Assembly (NCBI GenBank): GCA_902728285.1
Contig: CACVBU010000970.1
Span: 372,001 to 436,000, forward strand
DNA: 64,000 bases
Reading direction: 5' to 3'
DNA from: Clytia hemisphaerica
Lineage: Eukaryota; Cnidaria; Hydrozoa; Leptothecata; Clytiidae
The notes beneath the pieces were generated by a model. That model was not told the origin of the DNA, did no database searches, and saw only the letters and a list, made by a program, of their open reading frames with translations. How positions within the stretch are numbered: position 1 is the first letter of the stretch; the number at the start of each line of letters is the position of its first letter. The position numbers and the translations under genes are program-made. This document shows positions 1 to 12,200 of this stretch, piece by piece.

Positions 1-288
1 GAAAGATGAATGTCAAATAGACGCATTTTAATGTACATTACAATTAAGAATTATGTCATATTAGTGTCTTCTACCTTGGTACACCCGTTACATAGTGTTG
101 TGGATTAAGTTTGATCAATATTACACTAGAATTACCAGGAATTACTTGTTTTAGTGACAATATTATTCAGATTAGAAATCCTGTTGTTTAAGTAAGGTTG
201 GATTTGACAATGGATCTGATAATGGAATTTTACATTGATATTATGTAGATGAAAAAATTAATTTTTTATATTCAGGTGATACAAAAAA

Positions 289-3200
289 ATGAGAAACATT
301 TTCAAGCCACAGAAAGTAGCTGGCAAGGAAGAAACTAAATCTGACTTTTACAAAAGATGTTCACACACATACACATCAAAATATCCTTTCCTGACAAAGG
401 TTCAAATCAAAGCTAAGGTCAATATTGCCTGGAAAAAGCTACAGAAGAAAAGAAAATCTTTAGAAGGTAAAAAAATACTGTTTATACTTTTTGTTATGGA
501 ATGTTGGAGTGTACTTTAGGCGTACAAACTTTCGCGAGCAGAAACTTTCGCGAGGACGAAAAATCGCGAAATTCACGACATTTACTTTCGCGAATTTAAC
601 GGAAAAATATTTTTCGCGAGCATAAACTTTCGCGAATCAAGACGTAAAATTGAGAATTTTCACATGAAAAAATGGCTTAGAGGGTCAAATACTTCTTGGA
701 TTGGCTTGAAATATTTGTCTTTTGACTTATTAGTATTTTAGCAGGCTAAAAAGTGCCATAAAAGTTACATTTTATTCAAAGTTTGAAGTTTAACAGATTT
801 TCTATTTTGTCAAGAGTTTTTCGCGAGCATAAACTTTCGCGAATGGCCCTCCCTAGAATTTTTAAAGACATTTACTTTCGCGAAATAGGCCAAAATTCGC
901 GAAAATCGCGAAAGTTTCTGCTCGCGAAAATTTCTACGCCTAAAGTAAGAGTAGAGTGGTAAGAATATAACGCTTAAAAATCTTTACATTTGGCAGTGTG
1001 TGTTCATCTAATATTTGTACAATTTAACAAAAGTTTTCTTATTTTGCATCTGAAAATAATGTCCAATATTAAATTGTGCAAATTTTTGTTCTCTATGTAT
1101 TATTATTTCATCAGAAAATATATCTTACCGTCAACTGCTCTAACTTGGGACGATTGGTCGAAACATGGGACTGCTGACAATCTGGCCTGTATTTTCACTT
1201 ACTGCTAAATCTCTTTGACAATAAATTTGTTTTGATAACTCCACCAAGTTTATCAATCATACTTCTTCGTTCCTCTTAGAGTACACAGACACTCGCGTGT
1301 GTTCCACTACGGATTTTTTTCATATTTTGATTTAAAAGCCTACTCGATGCGAAAGAGAAATCGTGTATTTTTTAATACGCTGTTCATTAACTCAAATCAA
1401 ATGACTTTGGAGGTTCGGTGAAATGGTGGCCCATGTTAGATCAGTTGACAGACCTTCAATCCAAAAATCAACTGGAAATTAGCATTTTACAAGAGCAAAT
1501 TCTTAGAATGTGACTTTGCGGAGCTGTATCTGTCTTTTTCATTGTACTACAAGTCTTTTTGCACACTTGTTTTAACATCTTTGAAGACCATTATGGCATC
1601 ATTAGAATTAAATGAAATTGGCTAGAAGGTCCCTTTTTGAGCCTTTTTTTTGGACCTACCACGGAGGTCCTCTAAATTAAATGATGTTCGTTCGTTCGTC
1701 ATTTTTAGGGAATTATGAGCATTTCTCGCGATTGGTTTGGTACTTTTTTCTAATTCTTCACTTTGTTTTTCTTACCATTATTGCCATTTTCTCATTGCAT
1801 TAGTCGTCAGGTAGGTCCATTTAGCATGTAGCTTGTTAGTCCTAATTTTACAGATTTTCAAAAATGCTAAAAATTGCTCATAAGAGGGCCCTGTCACAGC
1901 TACAGTTTCAGGGAAAAGTTCTTTTGAGATCTTATCAGTACTGTAAAAGTTTGGGACCATGAAACACATGCATTCAGATTTTAGCTTTTTTGAAAATGTC
2001 AAAAACGAAACAATCATAAAACATTGTCCTTTTAGAGAATGGTTGGGAAAGTGCTAGGGACATAATAAATAGAAAGAAATATTTAACTTTGAAGAAAAAG
2101 CTTTTAAATTTTTTTAAAAAATAGGTAAGAATAAGATAGGTGGAAGTAAATTAGTCTAAAACATCTAGCTCCTTGAACATGTAGAAAAATGTCATTGATA
2201 AATTTAAAAAACCCTGTTTTTATATCTTCAGAGATAGACGTTGGGAAGAATGATAATTTGGATGTTTCCTCAGAATCCAGCGCTTCACAATGTGTAAGTT
2301 ATTAAATACCTTAAAGGAAGAAATTTCGGCGGATTTGGCGGATTTGGCCAGAATCCGCCAAATTAAACTCCCGCCAAATTAAACTTTTTGAAAATATGGT
2401 TTCTTTCAAGGTGTTTTTGCATTTTTTTTTGCTGTTTTTACGCCATTTTAAGGATAGTTTTTTCAGCAAACTCCAAATTGAATTCCCGCCAAATTAAGTT
2501 TTTTCGTCCATCCGCCAAATTAAATTCCCTCTAAAAAAACTTTTTCGGCCAACCGCCAAATTAAATTCCCGCCAAAATTTCTTCCTTTAAGGTATAATGC
2601 GTCTGGAAAAATTGACTATCGAATCATTTAGCTTCTCCATGGATAGTAACAGGGCGGAGTTTTAAGGTTCATCTGAAACGCTATGACAGCTACTTTGTTA
2701 GTAGTTCAAAGGTTTTTGTTTCACATTTCCCGTTTCATGTCAGACACGTATGTTTTATATCAGGTCTGCCTATTGTTATATTATGTGCGATTTTGTACTG
2801 GATAAACAAAAAAATTCCCCTATTTATGATCAATCTTTCTCCACATCCGTGTCGATTCGATGTGAAAAAAGCTTGTAAATTACCTTAAGGGAAATTATTT
2901 TGGCAGGAACTAATTTTGGCGGATTTAAAATTCGCCAAAATTAGTTCCCGCCAAAATTAAATATTTTGCTCCCTCGTCAAAATAAGTTCCCGTCAAAATT
3001 TAAGTTTTTGTTTAAATAGCCCCTGAAATTCATCGAAATTGCTCAAAATAAGACAAAATAGAACAGATTTACGCCGTCATTCGCCAAAATTAGTTCCCAC
3101 CAAAATTAAAAAATTTCATCATTCGCCAAAATAAGTTCCCGCCAAAATTAAAAGTCTTTAAGATTTTTGCTGAACGCCAAAATTAGTTCCCGCCAAAATA

Positions 3201-6200
3201 AGTTCCCTTAAGGTAAAATTGACGATATCAAACTTATTTAAAAATAAAACCTTTGAATTTGGGTTTTTGGAGGATATTATAAAGGGTTTTCATAATAATC
3301 TGATTTTTTTTACAAATTTATTTTGGAATCTTCTTCACATTTCCTTAGGTAAATCAATGTCGTAAGAGTGCTCGTGCTCGATGAGTTAAAAAAAAAGTTC
3401 TATTTTCTACAAAGTTTAAGAAAAAAGACTAGCAAAATATTTTCAAGAAACGAACTAAAAAACTTATTTTTTGATACATTTTTTATGAAAGTAACAGAAA
3501 ATTACTACAAATTTGAATTGATTTTAGAGAAAAAAGGCCCTTGTCAAGGATAAGTGGTATATGTTTGCAAAATAGTTCCTATTTAAGATAAAAAAAATCT
3601 TAACGACAATTTTAAATATTTTTCTATTTTCAGAGTAGAGATGCTGTTGTACCATCTCCTGAAATTCTAAACGATGAAGATTTGGACAAATTGGAATGTA
3701 GTTCGAATTCCACTTCAGTGAAAGAAGTTATGGATATTCCGGACACTCCAGAAAGTGGACTTTCCCCTAGCGGTAAAGAGAACATTTCTCCGGTCATTCT
3801 TGAAGGCGGAAAAATCCAAGACGTTGTGGATTCTTGTACTACCGAAGATGTTGTTTCGGAAGACATTGAAATGATTGAAATAAGTAATCCTTTAACTAAA
3901 GCTCCTCACCAAAATTTTATGAAAGAAATTGAGCTCATTGAAAACGCTGAAAGTGATATCGGAGACGATATTGAATTCAAGGTGACGTGTAAAACACAGA
4001 CCGAACAGCAATCTAAATCGCTTAATGAGGATAAAAAGTCTGTAGAATGTTCTCAACACGAGGATTCTGGATTGGGTGAAAAGCATATAGATTCAAAACT
4101 TGATGATTGTCTGGATGTTGAAAATAGAATCGACCTAGAAGAGAGTTCGTCAAAGAACGTTTCAGCCTTGGTCGAAAGTGACAGAGAATCTAACATTGTT
4201 GATTTGGGGGAAGATGAAAAATCTCTTCACAATATACAGTGTAGTACTGATAACAATTTTAAGTTGGATTTAAGAACAGTTGAAAAACAAAACGATATTG
4301 AGGTTACTGAGATCCTTGACAGTCCACCTGAAAACCAAAAAGTTGATAATGATGATGATTTTGCGAATGAAGAGCTATCTGGTAATAAGCCTGGTCAAGT
4401 AACACACAAGAATAGTGAAAATACTCAAGAGAGCGTGCATTTAAACAACGAAAAGAATGACGAAGAATTTACACTTAAAAACAACGAGTCTTGTGTGGGA
4501 ACTGGATTAAACAACGGAAAAAGTGAAGAAATTTCAGATGCAAGTGACGTAAAACAGCTCAAAAATGAGGATTCAAAAAATGAACTTTCCTCAAACGAAA
4601 GAGATAATTCGAATGAACCTATCGATGGAGACGTTAAGAAACAACCAATCAGAAAAAATGAAAACAATATTCTTGAAAGAGAACAACAGATCGAATCGAA
4701 ATTAACAAACGGGGACGTGAAACTTTCATCTCTTGATAAAACACAAAACCAGTGCTTAATCAACCGAAATCAATTCTTCAGTGACATTTTAAATCAAACA
4801 GAGGATTTAGATGATAGAAACCAGGCGCTTACAGTTGATGTCGCTAAGGATGAGTGTAGAAACCAGCCCTTTGATGAAGGTGATAGTGGTTTCTTAACAG
4901 ATTTGTTCAGCAAGCGAGATGGAAACCGTCCACCTGTCAAGACTAATGATGCAACTGGGTAAGTGAATTCGTTGAATATTTGAATCGGATATTTCTCGAC
5001 GCTTGGTTTTTTAAAGGGACATTAAAGTAGTAAAATGTAAATATTGCGCGAACCACGTGTCATTGAAGAGAACAATTAAAGTCACGTGTCTAAAACAAAC
5101 TCCAAAACAATTGAACAATCAAAATCAGCCATATTTGGTTTTATTTTTTATTTTGACATGTGATATTTGTTTTGATTTTGTATCCGCTGCATACAGTTTG
5201 TTTACAAATTTCGCAAGTACTGTTATGTCCCTTTAAGCTACCTCTAAAAGAATCCAAGAGAACTCACTCGAAAACCCTAATCTAACATATAATTCATCCT
5301 GCAATACCACTCTCTTTTCTAAAGAGGTGTGGTAAATGAGCCAAGGTCTTTATAGTGAATACCTGTCATGCACAGGGTATCAGAATCTGCTTGAAGATTA
5401 TCAAAATTCTATTCCGCATGAGAGACATTCACTGACTCTCTACGACGGTGGAGTGCAAACTGTTTTTTAAATTTGAATCGCCTGTACGCTTGTGTTTTCG
5501 ATACCGTCGAAAAGAATTTTCCTTGTATTTTCGTTACAAGTCTCCTCCAGTTGACCGCGCTTCTAATGGTTGATATAAAGTCTGTCTCGAAATAATTTGC
5601 AGCTGGAGAAATAAATAGCTGTAACTTTTGATAGAATTCGAATCAAGTTACGGTATTGTGCTCGTTAAAAAGATATTCGTGAGTGGAATATTATCAAGTA
5701 AAAAAATTGAGAAATAAAAGGAAAATGAAAATGAAAAATGAAGAAGAAAAAAATTAACTTCTTGTAGAAATGTGGTATAACTATCATTTTCACAGGAGTG
5801 ACTCTTCAATCTTTATTCATCATCACTGTGAAAAAATTTTTCAAAAATATTCATTCAATCAAAAGATATCAAACAAAATTTATTGCTGGTTGACTCTATA
5901 AAGTACTAAAAAACGACAAAAAAAACGAAAAAACCTGCCTTTTGTCGATCAACCAGCAATAAACTTTGTTTGATATCTTTTGATTGAATGAATATTTTTG
6001 AAAAATTTTTTAACAGTGATAATGATCTAAGATTGAAAAATCACTCCTGTGAAAATGATAATTATACCACATTTCTACAAGAAGTTGATTTTTTTCTTCT
6101 TCATTTTTCATTTTCATTTTCCTCTTTTTTTTCTCAATTTTTTTGACTTGATAATATTCCACTCACGAATATCTTTTTAACAAGCACAAAACCGCAACTT

Positions 6201-6925
6201 GATTCGAATTCTATCAAAAGTTACAGCCATTTTTTTCTCCAGCTGCAAATTATTTCGAGACAGACTTTAGAAGTAAAGACTACTCTCCTGTACTCGCGGC
6301 TTTGAAATGCCTTCAGTGTGGCTTCTTTCTGTATATTCATAAAGTCGTTATTTTAGCTGTTGTGTCAAAAAAAAAATGAATTGCTTTAATAAATAAGAAA
6401 AATCTAAATGTAAAAAAAGATATTTTTGCGAAACAAGACTTTTAATAATCAATAAATTACAGTTATTTTCTCGTTAAAATGTAAAATTAGCGACTAAAAA
6501 TTGTAAACCTGTTTTCAACAAATTAGGTTTGTCTGTTTGATCACAAATAAAACAGCAAAAAATACTCATTTAATAGGAAAACAACACCGATGCATGCAAA
6601 GCAGACTTTAAGTAATTTCTTCTCCATTCGAAAATTATAGAAATATCTTTCCAACGTTAAATGAGTTTTTTCAGAGGCAGACTTTTCAGAGTATCAAAAC
6701 AATAATAAACGAAAGATTGTTCATAACACTAAAGTATAAAAAGTTTACAATTTCTATTTTAACTTTACTTTTTACCCTTTTGAAGATGAAAGCGCTTAAA
6801 AATATCTTTCCAACGATTCATGATTTCTTTTCAGACGCAGTCTACTTATGGTATCGAATAACAACAATGGACGAAAGATCGAAGAATTCGATATGTTGGG
6901 TAACGAGGATGACATCTTCGCTTGA
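289..6925 (+). CDS. Spliced gene: acidic disordered protein with HMG-box-like N-terminus
   Basis: Coding exons 289-466, 2232-2293, 3634-4958 and 6835-6925. All junctions are GT/AG, and phases 1, 0 and 2 chain without a stop, giving 1,656 nt (551 aa plus TGA). The first exon has an acceptor at 275 and an in-frame TGA at 277-279, so ATG 289 is the likely start. Residues about 18-56 (aromatic-rich, KYPFL then AWKKLQKK) recall helices of an HMG box; this is weak and inferred from pattern only. The long third exon encodes an acidic, Ser/Asn/Glu-rich stretch with SP/TP sites (DTPESGLSP, DSPPEN), typical of a disordered regulatory nuclear protein. The C-terminus is short and ends EDDIFA. I do not recognise the family. 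A possible 13-nt microexon at 3350 would break the frame and is left out. Function unknown. Confidence 0.7.
514..945. mobile_element. TA-flanked MITE with TTTCGCGA word array
   Basis: The ends are inverted: CTTTAGGCGTA at the left and TACGCCTAAAG at the right, extending about 40 bp inward. They are flanked by TA at 512-513 and 946-947. The interior reiterates TTTCGCGA and its complement about ten times. No ORF. It lies in the first intron of the acidic-protein gene. The TA target duplication suggests a Tc1/mariner-type mobiliser (inference). Confidence 0.85.
2309..2592. mobile_element. TA-flanked MITE with GGCGG/CCGCC word array
   Basis: Terminal inverted repeat CCTTAAAGGAAGAAATTT, with TA duplications at 2307-2308 and 2593-2594. 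The interior repeats variants of CCGCCAAATTAA. The element starts 15 bp after the 5' splice site at 2294, so it landed almost on the exon without damaging the donor. Confidence 0.85.
2883..3213. mobile_element. TA-flanked MITE with CGCCAAAATTAGTTCCCG words
   Basis: The ends are CCTTAAGGGAA and its complement, with TA at 2881-2882 and 3214-3215. The interior consists of repeated CGCCAAAAT(T/A)AGTTCCCG words. It has the same architecture as the element at 2309 but a different internal word, and lies in the same intron 290 bp away. Confidence 0.85.
5015..5232. mobile_element. piggyBac-like TTAA MITE, copy 1
   Basis: The element begins AGGGACAT, ends ATGTCCCT, and is flanked by TTAA at 5011-5014 and 5233-5236. 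A second, oppositely oriented copy lies at 48999-49207. The TTAA duplication is the hallmark of piggyBac-type insertion. No ORF; it lies in the last intron of the acidic-protein gene. Confidence 0.88.
5576..6269. repeat. Foldback element with ~320-bp arms
   Basis: Arms 5576-5893 and about 5949-6269 are near-perfect inverted copies (TAAAGTCTGTCTCG...CGAGACAGACTTTA) around a loop of about 55 bp. The arms carry no ORF. The whole would form a long hairpin in the last-intron transcript of the acidic-protein gene. Confidence 0.88.
6675..6717 (+). pseudogene. Decayed duplicate of the terminal exon
   Basis: An acceptor (TTTTTTCAG) followed by sequence matching the start of the true last exon at 6835, including the preceding ATCTTTCCAACG intron motif. 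Read in the same phase it gives GRLFRVSKQ then TAA, against GRSLLMVSN in the live copy. The spacing is 160 bp, indicating a tandem duplication of the intron end and exon. It could still act as an alternative last exon with a shorter tail. Confidence 0.6.
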
Positions 6926-6942
6926 AAAAAGTTTATTTTATA

Positions 6943-7120
6943 CACCTTTTCGACCGTAGCTGTCAATTGCCGCGCGGGCTTTTTTTCGTTTTAACACCCT
7001 AAAACCGTCCCAGTCTTTTTTTCGCACTATAGACATTAGATAAAGGTGTCAAAAAGGATTGGATCGAGTTTAGGGGTGGGGGAGCCCGCTCGGCAATTGG
7101 CGGCTACGGTTGAAAAGGTG
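6943..7120. mobile_element. TA-flanked MITE in the 3'UTR
   Basis: Ends CACCTTTTCGACCGTAGC and complement, TA at 6941-6942 and 7121-7122. It starts 17 bp after the stop codon of the acidic-protein gene, so it probably lies in the 3' untranslated region. Confidence 0.82.
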
Positions 7121-7122
7121 TA

Positions 7123-8574
7123 TGAATTGTATTCTCAGGTGCTTAAAAAGCGATCCAAAATTTTATCCATCCTTTATAACCATGAACGAGAGATCTGTAT
7201 GAGGTGAAGAGTTTATTTATTTTTGAAAATATTTTTTGCGGTCAAAAGGAACCTCATTATTTTGCTCTAAAGCAGTTCGAGTTTAGCCTATATTTAGCCT
7301 TTTGCTTTACTTGGCTTATCTTTTAGTATGTAGAGGTATAATCTTAACACCCCAACGGCAATTAGGCCCTCTAGTTGATCAAATTTTGAACGTTTTCAAC
7401 CCCCTGTTTAATTTAACCTCCCCTCTGATAAATGCCCTTTCTGTTCACATTTCCAACGCCCCGGTAATAAGCCCCCCTCCCGTGTATTCCAGTCCCCAAA
7501 CCCCCTTTTATCAGGTTCCTCGGAGTTCTTTGCAAATAAAGACAAAATTGAACAAAATAGGTTTGTTGAAAAATTATTTTTTATTTTATTTTTTTTTCAA
7601 TTAATATTTATTTCAATTTTTTCAAAAAAGACAATATTCCAATATTTAACCTTACACAGAATTAGGTCTTTTTCTCAGTTTCTTTCGCACCAGCAGGATA
7701 TAATTGATACCTTTTCGACCTCCTCAACCCTTTTCTTGGCTCTCCAAATCTAAGTATATCGTTCGAGTCTAAATTGTATAAGAAAATTGTAAGAACATTC
7801 TAAGGCCTTTCGAACTCTAAAACATGCAATCTGCCGGGGATAATCTTTGAAAACGGTAAAAACGAAATCCGTACATACCAGGAGTGTACACTCGTCGAGT
7901 TTTAAGGGCTAGGGATAAATCTTAAAACTTTCAAAAGCAAGAAAAAGTGAACTCTTAACCTGTTCCGGACGAGAGAAATGCACTTTTAGAAAACAAAAAC
8001 ATTTTGCACGACACCTCGTGCTCTTGGGAAGGCTTAGCTCTCGAGTTATCCTTGTTTGAAGTAAGGTCCTTAGAATGGGCCACCCATTGACTTCAAAGCC
8101 CCGAAGGAGCTAGTATTCTACCATCCAAAACGCGCGACTCGTTTGGTTTTTACATAAAAAAAGCAATCTAGATCTGTTGATGAAGTCTAAAATCCACTTT
8201 TCCGAAAGAAAATGTATGCCAACTGAACCCAAAAAACTAGCTAAAACAATCCAAAGAAAAATTAAACCAAAGTTTTAACCTAAAAATTTCAACCTCGCTT
8301 CGCTAACCCATTTTAAAAATAATTCGCTAAAATTATTGAATATCTTCAATTACATTCCCCAGTCTTATCTAAGGAAAGAAACTTTCGCGGAATTAAATTT
8401 CACAGTTCACAGCTCAAAATTCGGAAGTTTCGCGGAATTTAACCCGCGGTTGCGATGAATTTTTGTTTAAAATATGGCTTATTTTGCCCCAAAAACACCA
8501 ACTCTATCGGTGATTTTTTAAATCATGAGAATATTCTTGTTTCGCAGATTTGTAAAAAAACCGTAGATAGTGTA
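7123..8574. other. Intergenic, no gene seen; C-run repeat remnants
   Basis: No supported coding exon. 7330-7520 holds CCCC-run sequence (AATTAGGCCC, AATAAGCCCCCC) resembling the element at 8575 but without a clear terminal repeat. 8380-8455 holds a relic of the TTTCGCGGAATT word arrays. Confidence 0.5.
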
Positions 8575-8842
8575 CTCTTTGGTGCCAAACCCCCCGGACG
8601 TTATTAGGACCCCACTTGTCTATTAATTTTTGAAAAAATTCCTAGCTACCAAAAGGAAAGTTTCTTGATTTACTCTAAAAAGCCTAAATGTAGTCTATTT
8701 TGACCCTTTTTAGGATTTTTGAAAGTCCATTTTCCAACCCCCCCCCGGTAATTAGGCTCCCCCCGTTTATTTGATTTGAAAAGTTTTTCCAACCCCCTCG
8801 TTTATTCGAACCCCCCCCCCCCGTTTATTTGGCACGTAAGAG
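8575..8842. mobile_element. TA-flanked MITE with poly-C blocks
   Basis: Ends CTCTTTGGTGCCAAA and (reverse) CTCTTACGTGCCAAA, with TA at 8573-8574 and 8843-8844. The interior holds several C-runs spaced by TTATTAGG or GTTTATT words. The terminal CTCT is shared with the GGTACC-ended elements at 18256 and 40619. Confidence 0.8.
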
Positions 8843-9226
8843 TAGACAAATAAATTTGTAACACCAAAAATTTTTAATTTAACTTTGCATCATTTATTTT
8901 CTAGTATGATAGTAAAAGATAACATAATCGACGGAAGAAAAAAGAGAAAGAAAAATTAAAAATGAAATTACTTTTATTTATACAAAATGAATATTTTTAA
9001 ATTAGTATAAAAAAAATTGGAATATTGTATCTACTGAAAAATGATATGGTTATAATTATCGACCAGAAATGTTCCAAAGTTTATATTTTTTGACATTTGA
9101 CCCAAAAAGTTAAGTATGTTGTCCAGTACCTTTACAAGTCTTTCTCCAAATAAAGTCAAGTATGTATGCCTTTGCATCGAGAATTACTCATAAACCTCAA
9201 ACAAAACAAAAACCAATGTTCTCGCT

Positions 9227-12200
9227 TTACCTCATACTTTGCTCCACAGCATAAATATTTCCAATCAAAACTCGAACTTCGTCGATATCAAATTTAACAT
9301 ATTTTTCAACGTTCTTTGTGAAATGCACATCACGATATCTGAGGAAAAACAAAATAGAGAATAGTCACTTGCTTTGTTTTAAGAGCCTCTTTGATGCCAG
9401 TAATAATCCAGGCAGTATGGGGTTTGGGCTATCATTTTGGCGCTGACAAAGGTTTGGGACTATTTTTAGGTTGTCAACGGTTTTTTTATTCAAAAGTTAT
9501 TAAATTCGGGCTGCACTTACAAAATTCTTGGTTTGCCGTCACCCGACCCTAGATTTTGGAGGTGGGTCGGTCGGAAAAATTTTTATTTTGTTCATTCATG
9601 GAATTTTTGTCTACATTTTGCAATTTTTGTAGAAAAAAAATTCGCGAAACAGCAATAAAAGTTTTTAGGTCGGCAAGTTTAGAGAACAGTCGCCGGCTGA
9701 CAGCAAACCAACATTTTTTTAAATCCAGCCTCGGCTGTTGATCTATTTTTTCAGATTTTGTTAAAAAATAGTTACACATTTCTATTGGTAAGCAACGATT
9801 TTTGTGATTTCTAAAGAATTTTCTCTGAATCAAAGGAATAGAAGGATAAGAATTATTCATGAAATTCTTATTTTAGGTTTTTAACGAAAGAAACTTTTCT
9901 GGGAAGTTATTTTGGCGGATTAGTAGGGGGAATTTTGTTCGATTTTTTGAAATCGCTCGAATGTTTTGATCAAAGCACTTGTTATACATTTTTGCAAAGC
10001 TAAGGGGTAGGGGAATCGAAATTACAATGTTTCCAATTTTTTTCGGACACTTTGATGTGATTTTTGGACAAATATGACGGTCTCAGGCAAAAATCATAGG
10101 GTTAAAAATTAATGAAAATTTTAGCTCGAGAAAACGGAGACCTGTTGTATATTTTTGGAAAGCTCTCAAAAAATTAAGATTAGAGATATATTGCAAGTAT
10201 AGGTGATTTCAGTACCCAACTCGAGATATTGAGCTTCAAAAAGCGTAAAAACTGGACAAAATAGCTGTTTCTGGCTGAAAAACACGGTTTTCAAGGGTTA
10301 ATATCTCGAGTTAGGTACAGAAATCACCTATACTTGCAATATATCTCTAATCTTAATTTTTTGAGAGCTTTCCAAAAATATACAACAGGTCTCCGTTTTC
10401 TCGAGCTAAAACTTTCATTAATTTTTAACCCTATGATTTTTGCCTGAGACCGTCATATTTGTCCGTAAATAAATCACACCAAAGTGTCCGAAAAAAAATT
10501 GGAAACATTGTAATTTCGATTTCCATACCCCTTAGCTTTCCAAAAATGTATAACAAGTGCTTTGATCAAAACATTCGAGCGATTTTACAAAATGCCCTCT
10601 ACTAGATGACAGAAAAAAATAATTTGGCGAATTTCAACTATATCCGTTTTTTTGGTCCAGCGCGCAGCAGAATGGACCTTTAAAAAGCAACTGATCGAAA
10701 AGATTTTGTCTTTGTCGGGGCCTGTGCGCGCAATAAATTAACAAGTCCAGGCTAAACCAACCGCCGATCTAGAATTTTTGTCCCGCCGTCCCGCGCGATG
10801 TTTGACCTATGTTTTGGATTGAATTAGTAGTAGAGTCAAATTTCTCGGTTAGATTAAAGGGTTGTTTCAGGTAGGGTCAGGTAGGGCTAGGGTTAGGGAT
10901 AGGAGTTACCGAGTGGTTAAGGCGCTGGCATTCTAATCATAGATGCTTTGTATATAGTGGGTTCGAATCCCATCAGCCGCAAAAGTTTCGAAATTTCGGG
11001 AAATACATCAAAAGCTTTTAAAACTTAGCAATACAAAGAAAGTGTCAAAGAATAGAAGCTCAGAGTGGAGGATGGGAAGGAAATTTTTTGCGTCACTTAA
11101 GGAACCCGGTACGAACGACATTCGGTTATTGCCACGTCAGCTGGACCTTCACGCCGCTCCGGCTTCTTGTCTTTTTTTAAGGTATGTAGCTTTAAAAAAA
11201 ATCACCTTTGAAGGAAAGCAGTATATTTTGGAACGACCAGATCGCAGATGCGATCATAAATCCTTTTCTTCAGCTCCATATCGGGGACTGTATATTGACA
11301 ATGTAGTTGCTTGATGTCTTCAATATCTGTGTTGAAGCCCTGGAAATGAAGGAGGAAATAAAAATTGGTTTTATTGTTAAGTCAATGCCGGGAGGGGGGG
11401 GAGGTGCCGCCCGACTTCCGACCCTTGGACCCTTACCGGGACTAAAAAGGAGAAAACAAAGGAAAATTTTACGACCCTTATTGGGACAATTTTCCTATTT
11501 CTCCGTCCCTTAGTGGGACTGAAATTTGATTTTCTGATTTCTCCGACCCTTAGCAGGACTTTGGAAATCCAAAAAAGGTACTCTTAAGTGTGGCACATAC
11601 CGTACCCTCCATTTGCCTAAGTACCCCCTCCCCCGGGAGTCAATGGAGGTAAAAGAGCTGATAGGAGTATACTGCTAAAATATGTTTGTCAAAACTATTT
11701 TAAAATATTCATAACTACAACTTTTTAACTTTTCAACCTCTTTTAGTCCTTTTTTCGGTCATTTTAGGTCTATTTTGATCGAAAGGAGAGTTGATACAAC
11801 TTACCTTAAATTTTTCCTTGATTGCTTGCTTTTGTTTGTCTTTTAGCTGTGAAAAAATAGCAAGTTAATTTGAAGATAGACGCCCTTGTGACAACAATAA
11901 AGTTTTAATCCATTAAAATGGGTTGAATGGGTCAAAGATACTTTTTCCATGGACATTTAATTTGAAAAAATTGTGAAAGACCGTCTGTCCATGGGGTAAA
12001 TTTGCTATCTCCCATGGGGTAAATTTAGTGTCCATGGGGTAAATCTCAGTGGCAGTGGCAATGGCGATGCTTGATACTTTTTCAGGGTCAAAACACGTGT
12101 CTAGGGGGTAAAAAAAATCGTAACGTCAAGAAGAGATCATTGATAAAATACCCCCTACTAAACCACAACCTTGCGCACCGTAATAAGATGCTCTACCACT

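Noticed and set aside
3350..3362. 13-nt microexon with good acceptor and donor
   Set aside because: It would break the reading frame between exons 2232-2293 and 3634-4958, which join cleanly without it.
4425..4763. Minus-strand Ser/Phe-rich ORF
   Set aside because: Antisense shadow of the acidic exon 3634-4958.
10870..10905. GGTTAGGG telomere-like motif
   Set aside because: A single imperfect occurrence among GTAGGG variants; not an array.
10900..10980. Functional tRNA gene
   Set aside because: The acceptor stem does not pair and there is no poly-T terminator.
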